NCBI RefSeq assembly: GCF_030272615.1
Contig: NC_081413.1
Span: 716,801,867 to 716,865,866 of the forward strand
DNA: 64,000 nt
Origin: Cryptomeria japonica
Lineage: Eukaryota > Streptophyta > Pinopsida > Cupressales > Cupressaceae
Direction: 5' to 3'
The notes under the pieces are model-generated. The model had not been told where the DNA came from, ran no database searches, and saw only the letters and a program-made list of their open reading frames with translations. Positions within the stretch are counted from its first letter, which is position 1, and each line of letters begins with the position of its first letter. The position numbers were made by a program, and so were the translations under genes. Positions 1 through 11,407 of this stretch are shown here, in pieces.

Positions 1-1106
1 CACCAGTTTCCATGAAAATTCCCAATGGAAAAATTCATATCTCTACTAAGAATCGTATGTATGTGAGTCGCTTCAAAGGTCCAACCTCCTGTGCCAACAA
101 TTAGAAGGATTTTGGCAATTAATACAAATGGTTTTTTAGTAAAGGCTTATGTTCAAGGATACCCTGTGAAGTCACGCAAGCACAATTGAGGCCTATAGGT
201 TAATAAAGTACCAAACAAGATGTAGTCACACAAGCGTGATTGCGACCTCAAATCCCTACAAAGTGCTCAATATGAGATAACTAAAATATGCTATGTCCCC
301 TGATATTTTCATCTCAAAAGGTGATTTGATTATAGTGAGTTAGAAAACTTGGTTTTAGTCTTACGCACTTGGGTTGTTCTCTTCTCACTAACCCCTTCAA
401 GGCATTCAGGAAGACAAGCCCTCTAAAGGTTACACATAATGGAAGTAGGTCTATTTTTCTAATCACTGCATGAGGGTGAGAGCATACTTGCCTACTACTT
501 CAACAGGCACGGAAGACAAAGGTTTATTTTAAGCCTTCTAAAATCTTTGTGCAACTACTTTAAAGAAGACACTCAAATGCAAGTATCATGTTGTTGATTA
601 TCCTCCTAGTTAGACTAGATGAGCAAGATATGATATGTTGCTCTCCAAAATAACTCTCTAAATAACTAGATGTGTAAATGCATGAAATTTTCTTCAAAAT
701 AACCCTGCACACAGATGTCAGTAGTTTTTTTGAATTCTCGGTTCTTGGACATTCAGACTTGTAAAAATTTTTATTAGCGTATCATGAAAATTCAAATTTT
801 TGCCTTGGAATGGAACATAAACGCTAATCTAGCGAATGTGCTATACAAGAACTCAAAAGCGCTAACCTAAATGATGAATGTGTGAACCTACTGCACAAAA
901 ATGTTTCTCTAAGAAGTAAATGTGTGATTCTTTCAACCAAAGCGCTAACCTAATTGCTAAATGTATTAACCTACTGCATGAATGTGCTAACCTACTGCAC
1001 AAAAGCATTTTACTATTTCACACAGGTGTGAAAATAGGTTACAAATGTGTTAAACATGATTTTAGCAAGAAAAAGACAAAATATTAGAAGTTTGTGTGAG
1101 GTCTGT
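1..1106 (-). mobile_element. Leader/internal remnant of an old gypsy-like element
   Basis: This stretch lies directly downstream, on the minus strand, of a primer-site-like sequence and an LTR edge, so it is best read as the untranslated leader of an element whose body lies left of the window. No convincing coding sequence is visible. It holds short imperfect repeats: AGTCAC(G/A)CAAGC units near 171 and 223, and several copies of a unit resembling GTGCTAACCTACTGCAC between about 820 and 1010. Assignment to this element is inference. Confidence 0.45.
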
Positions 1107-1123
1107 TCTCCACGGTGGGTGCC
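1107..1123 (-). other. Candidate primer-binding site of the old gypsy-like element
   Basis: The minus strand reads TGGCACCCACCGTGGAG a few bases after the LTR edge at 1129, the position expected for a tRNA primer site. It starts with the TGG that pairs with a tRNA CCA end. I do not assign a tRNA species. Confidence 0.5.
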
Positions 1124-1128
1124 AAAAT

Positions 1129-1566
1129 TGTTGAGGCTAAAGTTGAACTCCAAAGAAGTATCCTGAAACTTATTAGTCCATCATAAAATATAAATGAAAG
1201 CTACAGGAAACTTAGCTTCGACCAATGAAGTAACATGAAATAAACAAAAACAAAAAAGATTATACCTTCCATCATTTACATCTCATTGTGTCCTAACTCC
1301 ACTGTCCTTAGTTGCAGATGATTTTTCTCTCAGACAAGAACTGGTAGCTTCCAAGATGGCATATGAAGAATGAACTAATAGTTAACTGAAATTATGATAT
1401 GCAAATGATATTAAGCTAACATGGTATGAAAATGATTTGTGCTCAAAACTCTAAAAATGCTATTTGCCTCAAACTCAAACTCACAGATGCAAGATAAAGA
1501 CTCCTAGAATGACTCTAAGATTAGATATTTAGACTATTAGACTATTAGTTTTTAAAGTGGCCGAGG
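1129..1566 (-). mobile_element. Old gypsy-like 5' LTR, first piece
   Basis: It starts TGTTGAGG beside the primer-site candidate. The other piece is at 18303-19196 and ends CCTCAACA, the exact inverted complement of the start, as expected for LTR termini. The two pieces are separated by copia-1, whose target duplication abuts both. The combined length would be about 1.33 kb. The second LTR of this element is outside the window. Confidence 0.6.
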
Positions 1567-2550
1567 TGTTAGGTCCCAAAGACAACTGAGAGGGGGGTGA
1601 ATCTATTGTCAAATAAATTCAAAACCAAAAACAACTTAACCAACTTTAATGCTTAATACCGGTAAATCAGACTTTATGTTGGTAGATAGTTTATCAGTTA
1701 ATTATAGTACCGGTAAAGATTAATGCATGAAACAAAAAGAAAATAACATCCACTACACATAACACCAATATTTGTACCTGGAAACCCTGTAAGGGGAAAA
1801 AACATGGTGGGAAACCTTACCCACAATTAGATGATACTACTGCAGATAGTATGTGTATACAAATGGGGTCTGCACATGTCGAAAGGACAAGTGCCTAGAG
1901 CTCACTGCTTAAACACAAATAGGAGTCACACTGACTACAATTGGATGATTAAATCCAATAATAATGTACTGCTCAAAATAGCATCTTCATATGCTGGATT
2001 CAATACCTGTTCGGTTCTGATATGCCTTCACAAAAACCTTGCTTCACCTTAAATGATGTCTACATGTATAGCTCTGCTTATTCTCGCATATACCTTCTTA
2101 TAATTATTTTTCCCAATCGCCTATTGATCTTACAAATATACCATAACCTAAGACCAATTTTATTAGTTCAGCTTAATAACCGATGCAATATATGACTCAA
2201 CATGTTAGCTTAATGCATTTACAATAACAACAAAATCATCTCCAAAGCGTGTGATGTTGATATGGAATAGATAAGCTTGTCGGTGCTTAGTCTAGACCTA
2301 TTTGTCGGTAACAACAAATATGCAAACATGAATATACCATTGAACAAATGATGTCTTCGACATAACCAGATGTTTTCCATGTCATTCTAAGTGTCGATGA
2401 ACAATATATCCTGCCGGTGTACCAGATACTGGTTACTGTGCATAAAGTCACTTGCTTGTCGGTGAACATAATCATTTCTCCAAAGTGCCAAAGTTGATAA
2501 GAGTTGATAGGTGTTGACATCAATGACAAAACCATACCAAAATACCAACA
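1567..2550 (-). repeat. copia-1 3' LTR
   Basis: This 984-bp LTR runs TG...CA and aligns with the right LTR pieces at 7127-7547, 9129-9735 and 18261-18302. It lacks about 60 bp present in the right copy around 9283-9375. It is followed by the polypurine tract at 2551. Confidence 0.92.
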
Positions 2551-2860
2551 ATCTCCCCCTTTGGCATTGATGGCAACACAAGATGGAAAACCATCAAAGT
2601 GCCAAAACAAAAATGTCAAATACCAAAAACCAATAATCTCCCAAAAGAGATCATAACAGGAATCAAAAATCAAATACAAAGAGTAATCAATCTCAAAGTA
2701 ACAATCTCTCCCCCTAAGAGTAACATGTGTTTTGTGTTTTTCCATATCAATCTCTCCCCCTTTGACATCAAATGCCAAAGCCAATACAAAATCCAAGTTT
2801 AGATACAAAATACCAATCAATTCAATATGCCAACTACTCCCCTTGAGAAGTAGCTCTCCT
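2551..2860 (-). other. copia-1 polypurine tract and PPT-like cluster
   Basis: The minus strand reads CCAAAGGGGGAGAT immediately before the 3' LTR, a classic polypurine primer for plus-strand synthesis. Two or three further purine tracts of the form GGGGGAGAGATT lie within the next 200 bp (about 2703-2765), plus a weaker one near 2836. The rest of the stretch to the gag-pol stop at 2924 is non-coding. Confidence 0.8.
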
Positions 2861-2923
2861 CATCAAAGCTGGAATAAAAGATTTCTCTGTTAGTTCTATT
2901 GGTTGATGACAAACATCAACTAT

Positions 2924-5900
2924 CTATGTCTCTACCGGTGGGGGTACGACCCCAAGCTGGTCTCTGAGATATTCAAAAGCCTCCTTAGGCAAAGGCTTAG
3001 TGAAAATATCTGCAATCTGCTCTTTATTATTCATATAAACCAATTTTACTTCTTTTGCTTCAACATTCTCTTTCAGAAAGTTCAATCTGATAGAAACATG
3101 TTTGGTTTCAGAGCGTAGTACCGGATTCTTAGATATATCATTTGTTGCAGTGTTATCACAATAGATAGTTATAGGTTCCTTACATTTTACCTTTATGTCC
3201 TTCAACATTTGTTTAAGCCATAATACATGTGTACAGTTAGTTGTTGCTGCAACATATTATGATTCTGCTATTGATAAAGATGTGCAACTTTGTTTCTTAC
3301 TCAACCAAGAAATTAATTTGTTTCCAAAAAAAAATTCTCCGTCAGTGGTGCTTTTTCTATCATCCACATCTCCTGCCCAATTTGCATTTGTGTATGCACA
3401 TAATTCAAAGTTTTCATCTCTAGGATACCATAAACCAAAATTTGTAGTGCCTTGTAAGTATCAAAAAATCCTTTTTACTGTTGATTCATGATTTTCTCTA
3501 GGATTGCTCTGAAATCTTGAAACAATAAATATTGCATTCATAATATCAGGTCTTGTTTGTGTCAAATACAGTAGGCCTCCTATCATAGATTTGTACCTAG
3601 TCAGATTAACAGGTGTAGATTCATCCCTTAGTGATAATTTATCATTTGTAGTCATAGGTGTGCTTACCAGTTTAGAGTTCTCCATCCCAAACTTCTTTAG
3701 TAACTCCTTCAAGTACTTCGATTGACTCAAGAATATACCTTTATCAGTCTGTGAAATATGCAATCCTAAAAAGACTTTTATCTCTCCAATCATAGACATT
3801 TCAAATTCATGTTGCATTTCAATAGAAAAGTCTTTATATAATCCATCTTCTCCTCCAAAGATTATATCATCAACAAAAACTTCTATAACCAAGATGTCAT
3901 CATTAGTCACTTTGTAGTATAAGTTGTTGTCAACATTACCCTTAGAAAAACCAATCTTCAAAAGATATTTATCCAATCTAGCATACCAAGCTCTTGGAGC
4001 TTGCTTCAACCCATACAAAGCTTTCCTTAGCCTGCAAACCATATCTTTGTTGTCTGTCAAATAAAATCCATCAGGTTGCTCAATGTAAACTTCTTCTTCA
4101 AGATCTTCATTTAGAAATGCACATTTAATATCCATTTGATATACTTTGTAGTTTTTGCATGCTACAAAAGCCAAGAATAATCTTACTGCCTCAATTCTAG
4201 CTACTGGTGCAAAGGTTTCATTATAATCAATTCCTTCTTTCTGAGAATATCTCTTACACACTAGTCTTTCTTTATTTCTGATTACCTTCCCATCTTCATT
4301 AAGTTTGTTTCTTAATACCCATTTTTTTCCAATCACATTTTTGTCTTTAGGTCGGGGAACTAATGTCCATGTGTTATTCTTCTCAATTTGTTCTAGTTCC
4401 TCTTCCATAGCTTTAATCCAGTGTTTATCTTCACATGACTCATTAATTGATGATGGTTCAATTTGAGAAATAAGACATACCTCTTCATTTGCCAGTCTTC
4501 CTCTTGTCATAACTCCTTGACATTTGTTCCCAATTATTTGATTTTCAGAGTGGTTCAATCTTACATACCGGGGTGTCTTCGTTTGATGTTGTTCCTCAGT
4601 TGCAGTGGAATTTTTAGATGATACCGAGGTAACTGGATCTTCATTTTGTACCGTTGAATTCAATGTAGGTTCATTTGTCAGTATCTCTATTGCCAGTTCA
4701 GAGTCTATATACCTTGAAGTTCCTCTAAACTGTTCATCAATCTTCACATTCGTACTTTCAACAATTTTCTGCAATCTCTTGTTAAAACATCTATATGCTT
4801 TGATCTTAGATGAATAACCAAGAAATATTCCTTCATCACTTCTAGGATCAAATTTGCCAATATACTCATCTCTTCTAATATAGCATTTACTTCCAAATAT
4901 TCTAAAATATTGAAGAGTAGGAGTAACACCAAACCACAGTTCATGAGGGGTCTTACTGGTTTCACCTTTGATGTGAACTTTGTTGAATGTATAGACCGCA
5001 GTGCTTACTACCTCTCTCCAATATACATGTGGTAGATTTGCTTCAGATAATTTACTTCTAGCTGCGTCCAAGATAGTTCTATTTTTCCTTTCTACAACTC
5101 CATTCTGTTGTGGTGTCTGGGGTGCTGATAACTATCTTATGATTCCATTCACTTCATAGAATGTAATAAATTCCTTAGATGTGAATTCACCTCCTTGATC
5201 TGATTTCAGACGTTTGACTTTTTTATCAGTTTTATTTTCTACCATTGCTTTGAATAGTTTGAACTTCCCGAGTGCTTCTAACTTTTCTCTGAGAAAAGTA
5301 ACCCAACACATTCTAGAATGGTCATCAATGATTAGCATGAAATATCTATCACCTTGTAAACTTTTAGTTCTAGTTGGACCACATAAATCAGTGTGAATTA
5401 AGTCAAGAGCATACATTGGAATACTTTTAAAAGCAGCTCTAACTTGTTTTCCAAATTGGCATTCCTTACATACCGGATTGTGAGGTTTAACAATCTTAGG
5501 TAAGTCTCTAACTACCTTAGTAGTACTGATTTTTACCATGAAATCAAAATTTACATGATAGAGTCTCTTATGTCATGGCCAACTTTCATCAATGTGTGCA
5601 ATTAAGCATGTCGTTTCACTGTTATTTAAATGAAAGATGTTTCCTCTAGTTTGATTACTAGTTGCAATTTCCAAACCAGTTCTATTCATAATTTTGCATT
5701 TTCCATTCTTGAATTGTAACTGGAATCCTTTCTCAACTAATTGACCAACACTCAAAAGATTATTCTTTAAACCTTCTACATAGTAAACATTGTCAGTATT
5801 ATGCTTACCATCAAGAGATATAGTACCTTTTCCTTTGATCAAACAAGCTTTATCATCTCCAAATCTTACCAAACCTCCATTATATTTTTGAAAGTTCAAG

Positions 5901-7069
5901 AATTTACCTTTATCACCAGTCATATGATGTGAACATCTTGAATCAATGATCCATTCATCCTTAACTTCAACTTTAGCTTCCAGGGCCTGCTCTACCGCTT
6001 GAATAGTAGGTGTCGGTTGATCTTCTGTTATAGCAACAAAAACACATCCATTGTCTATCGGATCTTCATCAGAATCATCAGTGACTCCTTCATCAGCAAG
6101 ATAACAAGATTTATCTTTATTCTTCTTAAATCTGTATCTCTGATATTCAAGATTAGGCTTGTATGTTCTTCTATCTTATTCTCTTAGTCTAGCATGCCTA
6201 TCAGGGCATCTCGAAGCCATGTGACCAATCTTATTATAGTTAAAACATTTAAAGGGTGATTTACCTTCATACTTACTTCCAACTAGACCTTTAGGCATTT
6301 TCCTTGCAAATAGTACTTCAAGTTCTTTGAGTTCTTCATTTTCTCTCCTGCTTTCCTCAAGTTCTCTTTCATAAAAGGCTTTCCAATCAGATTTGTCAAA
6401 AGATGGTGCAGATGATGTTGATGCTTTAAAGGCTAAATTTGTCTTTATAGTAGCAACAGGACCAAATTCCTCAATTTCAAAAGCTAAAAGTTTTCCAATC
6501 AATTTATCCTTAGTTACTGATGTTTTGGGCATTGTTCTCAATTCATTTATAGCAGTAACTTTCATTTTATATGCCAGTGGCAATCCTCTTAAAACTTTTG
6601 AAACAATTTCATCTTCACTTAAGGTTCCTCCACAATATTTAATACCCAAAACAATTTCATATACTCTTTCCATAAAAGCATAAATCCTTTCATCTTCTTC
6701 CATTTTCAGATTTTCATACTTGACCTGGAAGCTTTCAAGTTTTGCAATTTTGACTGTGGAATCTCCTTATTTCAGTGTTTTCAAATGATCCCAAATAGCT
6801 TTAGTAGTTGATCTATCTGATAATCCCATGATTTGTCGATCTAATAATGCGCTCAAAAGTGCTTCTCTTGCCTTGCAATCATTTTCTTCATCTTTAGCCA
6901 AGTTAGGTGGATTAGGTTGACTTTGAGTAGGAGCAATGTAGCCATTCTTTGTAACATCCTAGATGTCCTTTCCAATGGAATTTATATGTGTCTCCATTCT
7001 GATCTTCCATATGCCATAGTTGGTTCCATCAAGTTTAGGACTATCCTTCCTAAAATAGTTAGTAGACAT
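2924..7069 (-). pseudogene. copia-1 gag-pol polyprotein, six in-frame stops
   Basis: One frame of about 1,382 codons runs from the ATG at 7069 to the stop at 2924 with no frameshift. Order: Gag with a UBN2-like region; a zinc knuckle near residue 276 whose second cysteine is tyrosine (CFNYNKIGHMASRC); protease near 378 with DSR in place of the catalytic DSG; GAG-pre-integrase; integrase with HTDLCGP, SDQGGEF and NGVVERKN; RT with YGLKQAPRAWY and the catalytic FVDD near 1064; RNase H ending with an IYCDN...KHVSIR block. Stops lie at 6961 (TAG), 6769 (TAA), 6178 (TAA), 5575 (TGA), 5134 (TAG) and 3463 (TGA). The loss of the protease glycine, the zinc-knuckle cysteine and the RNase H YTDAD motif (here YTNAN) shows it is dead. 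It made particle, protease, integrase and reverse transcriptase for copy-and-paste transposition. Confidence 0.95.
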
Positions 7070-7112
7070 TGGATCTTCTCAAGCTGTTAAACTTTTGCAA
7101 AAAGAGGAATCT

Positions 7113-7124
7113 GCTCTGATACCA
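7113..7124 (-). other. copia-1 primer-binding site (initiator Met tRNA)
   Basis: The minus strand reads TGGTATCAGAGC, complementary to the 3' end of plant initiator-methionine tRNA, two bases inside the LTR edge at 7127. Confidence 0.92.
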
Positions 7125-7126
7125 AT

Positions 7127-7547
7127 TGTTAGGTCTCAAAGACAACTAAGAAGGGGGGGTGAATCAGTTGTCAAATAAATTTGAAACCAAAAACAACTTA
7201 ACCAACCTTAATGCTTAATATCGGTAAATCAGACTTTATGTCGGTAGACATTTTATCAATTAATTACAGTACCGGTAAAGATTAATGCATGAAACAGAAA
7301 GATAATAACATCCACTACACATAACACCAATATGTGTACGTGGAAACCCTATAAGGGGAAAAATCACGGTGGGAAACCTTACCCACAATCAGATGATACT
7401 ACTACAGATAGTATGTGTATACAAATGGGGTCTACACATGCAGAAAGGCCAAGCGCCTAGAGCTCACTGCTCAAACACAAATAGGAGTCACACTGACTAC
7501 AATTGGATGATTAAATCCAATAATAATGTACTGCTCAAAATAGCATC
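7127..7547 (-). repeat. copia-1 5' LTR, piece 1
   Basis: It aligns closely with 1567 to about 1996 of the 3' LTR, starting TGTTAGG. The alignment breaks at 7547, where the solo LTR begins, and resumes at 9129. Confidence 0.9.
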
Positions 7548-9128
7548 TGATAACTCAATGATGAACCACTAGTACGAAACCAGTACTGAGAGGGGGGGGT
7601 GAATCAATACAAACACCAATAGCATTTGAAATTGGTTTGACAACAAATTCTCCAAAAGACTAACAAATAGGGATACCAGTAAAACAGAGTGCAACCGGCA
7701 ACATCTAGTATAGCTCAACCAGTCATGAACCGGTCACTCAATAAGCTTTCCTCTTGGCTCAATACCACAGTATCATTATATTCTCATGCATAAATAAGTA
7801 AACTTAACCATCAGATCTTCACAACCGTGAGTTCAATGTGTTTTATAGACAGGCATAAAACATAGAACCTTCATATGCTTAACAAGTAAGACAAAGCATC
7901 ACAAGACAAAAGCATTTCACATGACACATATTTTTCACGTGGAAACCCAACTGGGAAAAACCACGGTGGGGATGAATACCCACAAGCTACTTTTTGAACT
8001 CTTTAGAAGTCCGCTCTATTAGGAGCCTTGTCCGGTTAAGGACATTACAATAGGTTCTGGTAGGAACTGATCCTGTTAGGGATCACCCAGCTAAGGGATA
8101 CCCGGTTAAGGGTTAAACCCAGTAGGGTCACCTTGTTAGAGGATTTCAAGAACTCAATAGCTGAAAGGATCTCCTAAGCTTCTCAAGCTTCTGAGAACTC
8201 ATTAGCCTCAAGTTACCTGGTTAAGGGATTTGAAACAAGCCGGTTAAGACCACCTGATTTAAGGGATTTTGAATCAAGCTAGTTAAGGCTACCCTGTTAG
8301 GGGATTTTATAGCTGTTGAAGTGGTTAGAAATCAACAGGTATTACAATGATCTATTACCAGCACTTAATGCTAATGCAGATCCATTTAGGCTCCTCTTTT
8401 CCTTTTGCACATTCACTTTGTAGGTATCTCTTCTCTCCTATGGTCTGGCAATAATCTCGTATCACTTTCCTTGGATACACACTCACAACTTTTTGCCAAC
8501 AATCTCAGATAGAAACCCAACATCGACCTTATAGGAAACATACAGGTTGGTAGGAAAAACCCTAAACCCTAAACCTGTTAGGTTAAACAATTCAAACGGT
8601 TTGATCCTGACCATTGAATCATATTGCATTAAATGCAGCAATCTTGAATCGATCTCAAGACATTCTCCATCGTCCATTATCCACCATTTTCATGGCGGCT
8701 GATAACCCATCACGCATTATCACCGTTTGACAGACTTCACACTTTCCCGAGGTGGATAGGAATAGTCTTCTTCATGCAAGATCCTTCACGCGCATAGAGC
8801 TTACATGGCAACACGATCTGTCCTCCATCATACTGCTAACTCATCACATGAAGATTACTGATTGAGTCACTTGAGTTGCTCCAACCAGAAACCCTGAAGT
8901 GGAAGCTACCTACAACCTGGTAACCATACAGTGCTTCCATGTGCCGGTTCACATAGCTACATGCCGGTTCACCTTGAACAAATGTGTCGCTTTACTTGGC
9001 ATATAAACCAGTTCATACATATGCCGGTTCTTACCATGTCTCTTATTGACATCAATGACAACATAAAATATCATTATGTCTTCATGCCAGTTTACATAAG
9101 GCTCATGCCGGTTCACATAATGCCAACA
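7548..9128 (-). mobile_element. Solo LTR of a third copia family
   Basis: This 1581-bp segment interrupts the copia-1 LTR and runs TG...CA. It is flanked by GCATC (7543-7547) and ACATC (9129-9133), an imperfect five-base duplication. CATCT at 7544-7548 and 9130-9134 is an alternative duplication. It has no coding capacity. A motif ACTGAGAGGGGGGGTGAATCA near its left edge matches the equivalent place in the copia-1 and 51940-59921 LTRs, so it is a relative in the same orientation. It contains repeated CGGTTAAGG units (8030-8300) and repeated GCCGGTTCACAT units (8939-9120). Recombination between two LTRs is the usual source of a solo LTR. Confidence 0.8.
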
Positions 9129-9735
9129 ACATCTTCATATGTTGGATTTAGTACCAGTTCAGTTCTGATATGCCTTCACAAAAACCTTGTTTCACCTTAA
9201 ATGATGTCTGTGTGTATAGCTCTGCTTATTCTCGCATATACCTTCTTATAATTCTTTTTCCCAATCACCTATCGATCTTACAAATAAGATCTTACATATA
9301 TACCATAACCTAAGACCAATTTTAGTAGGTCGGCTCTAAAATATATTACAATAAAATCAATTTACAAGTAAATCAATAACCGATGCAATATCCGATTCAA
9401 CATGTCAGCTTAATGCATTTACAATAACAACAAAATCATCTCCAAAGCATGTTGTGTTGATCTGGAATAGATAAGTCTGTCAGTGCTTAGTCTGGACCTA
9501 TTTGTTGGTAACAACAAATATGCAAACACGAATATACCAATGAACATATCTCCAAGACAAAGTGTCCAAACGATGTCTTCGACATAACCAAATGTTTTCC
9601 ATGTCATTCCAAGTGTTGGTGAACAATATATCATGTCGGTGTACCAGATACTAGTGACTGTGCATAAAGTCACTTACTTGTTGGTGAACATAATCATTTC
9701 TCAAAAGTGCCAGAGTTGATAAGAGTTGATAAGTG
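9129..9735 (-). repeat. copia-1 5' LTR, piece 2
   Basis: It continues the copia-1 LTR alignment (about 1990 to 2510 of the left copy) until the non-autonomous gypsy element begins at 9736. Confidence 0.9.
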
Positions 9736-11392
9736 TGTGTAGGGGAAAAAGCGAGACTAGGTTAACATGCCCTAATCTCACTTTCAATCACACATTTGTG
9801 GAATACGAAAGAGCCTAGAGGTATCACACAATTGGCTACTTATTTTTGTGGAAGAGAGAGCCACGGGATACCTATTAGGATTTCTATTCCCTTGTTGTAA
9901 TTGAAAGATAAAATGATGCAAGTTCAATCCCTAACCCCAAAATGCAAGTAGGAACTAATGACAAGATTGCAGAATTGAACTTAAACAATGGAAAGCTGTA
10001 AATACAAGGATAAGACAAGAATTTAAATGCGTACCCGGAGTTAAAATATGAATGAAAATGTTTGGGACGGGGGCGCGGGTGCCACTGTCCTGATTCTGCC
10101 CCTGAAACTGCTCCGGAAACTGCTATTTTGCACTTTGGAAAAAGCTGTCAAAAATGCTGAAAATGCGGTCTGTCAGGAGGACCAGGGCGCCCAGCGCCCC
10201 TGTCCTGGCAGGACCAAGGCGCCCCACGCCCCTGTCCTGGTCTTTTGCTCTGAAACTTGGTGTGTTGTTTGGTCTCTGTCTGCTTCTTCCGGATCTGCAA
10301 CCTGCGGCGTCGTCCGAGTCCCGAAACCTGCACTTATATCTGAAAAGGTGTTTGGGCAGCTATATAGGGTTTTGCCTTAGTCAAACCCCCGCTTCGGTGA
10401 TTTCCACCTCCACGAATAGCCAAGTTGTATTGTAAAATGTATTGTGTGTGCAGACCTAGTGTGTGTGCAAGGTCCTAAAATGCAAGAAAGCAAACTAGAG
10501 CAACCTAGAAAGTAAACCCTAATTGCTTGTAAATGATAATGTAAATGCTCTAAATCAAGATGCAAAGTGATCTAAAGCATGAATAAAGGATATATTGAAG
10601 CTTATGCAAAGACATGAAAACAACATGAAATCATACCCAACCCTCAAGGGAGGAGTACAAGCCAATCTTCAGTCGGTAATCTCCTATTGTTCTTCAATGT
10701 CTCCCAAGCCCTAAATGAATGAAATTGATGAATGCTTGATGGATGGATGTTGAATTTTATTGAAGTCTTCAAAGATCTGCTCTTTCGCTACCTATGAGGT
10801 CCTTGAAAGCCAAAAATTGGATCCTTTCAAATGAAGAAAGAGAGCTCTTATGTATGAAACCCTAGGTTTTAATTTCGACTTTTGGCTGACCTAGAGATTG
10901 AATATCCCGCCAATTTCTTGGGGTTAAGCTTTATTTTATGATTGGATCGCGCTCCTAAAATTTCGGGAAAAATGTCCGGGACCATGTGCACTCCGGGCGC
11001 CATGGTCCTCTCCGGGCGCCATGGTCCCGACAACTTTTCACCAAATTTTCAGGGCCGTCGGATATGATGATTTTAGAGAGAATCCCGAAGTTACAGGTGA
11101 TTTCGAGATGTTTTGACCCCGAAATCAAGCCCCCAAGTTCAAAATAGGACCTAATTAGGGTTTTTGATTAAATGATGTATTGGAGGAATAAAATGAAAAG
11201 GGCACGCTTTAACGAAAGGGCCCAACTTTATGATATGGAAGATGATGAAATAGAACCTTAGACCTAATTAATTTAATTAATTAAGTGCTAAAGGGAAAAT
11301 GCAATGCAAAATACAAAATGCGCCAAGGCGGGTGCTAAACTAGGTGTGAAATTGTACCACCCTAGCAAGTGCGTACAATTTACGACGCTACA
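9736..11392 (-). repeat. Non-autonomous gypsy 3' LTR
   Basis: It starts TGTGTAGGGG and ends CGACGCTACA. It is the same length as the partner at 16604-18260. Inside are a tandem pair of 32-bp GC-rich units (10178-10241) and a second palindromic GC-rich block (10978-11028). Open frames read from it are duplicated in the partner LTR and are not genes. Confidence 0.93.
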
Positions 11393-11407
11393 TTTAGCCC
11401 CCACTTT
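11393..11407 (-). other. Polypurine tract of the non-autonomous gypsy element
   Basis: The minus strand reads AAAGTGGGGGCTAAA directly before the 3' LTR, the expected primer for second-strand synthesis. Confidence 0.85.

Noticed and set aside
2287-2820. 177-codon frame on the minus strand
   Set aside because: It spans the 3' LTR edge and polypurine tract of copia-1 and has no recognisable domain.
10048-10435. 110- and 93-codon frames, with near-identical copies at 16916-17303
   Set aside because: They lie in the two LTRs of the same element, antisense to it, and are duplicated only because LTRs are. GC-rich repeats keep them open.
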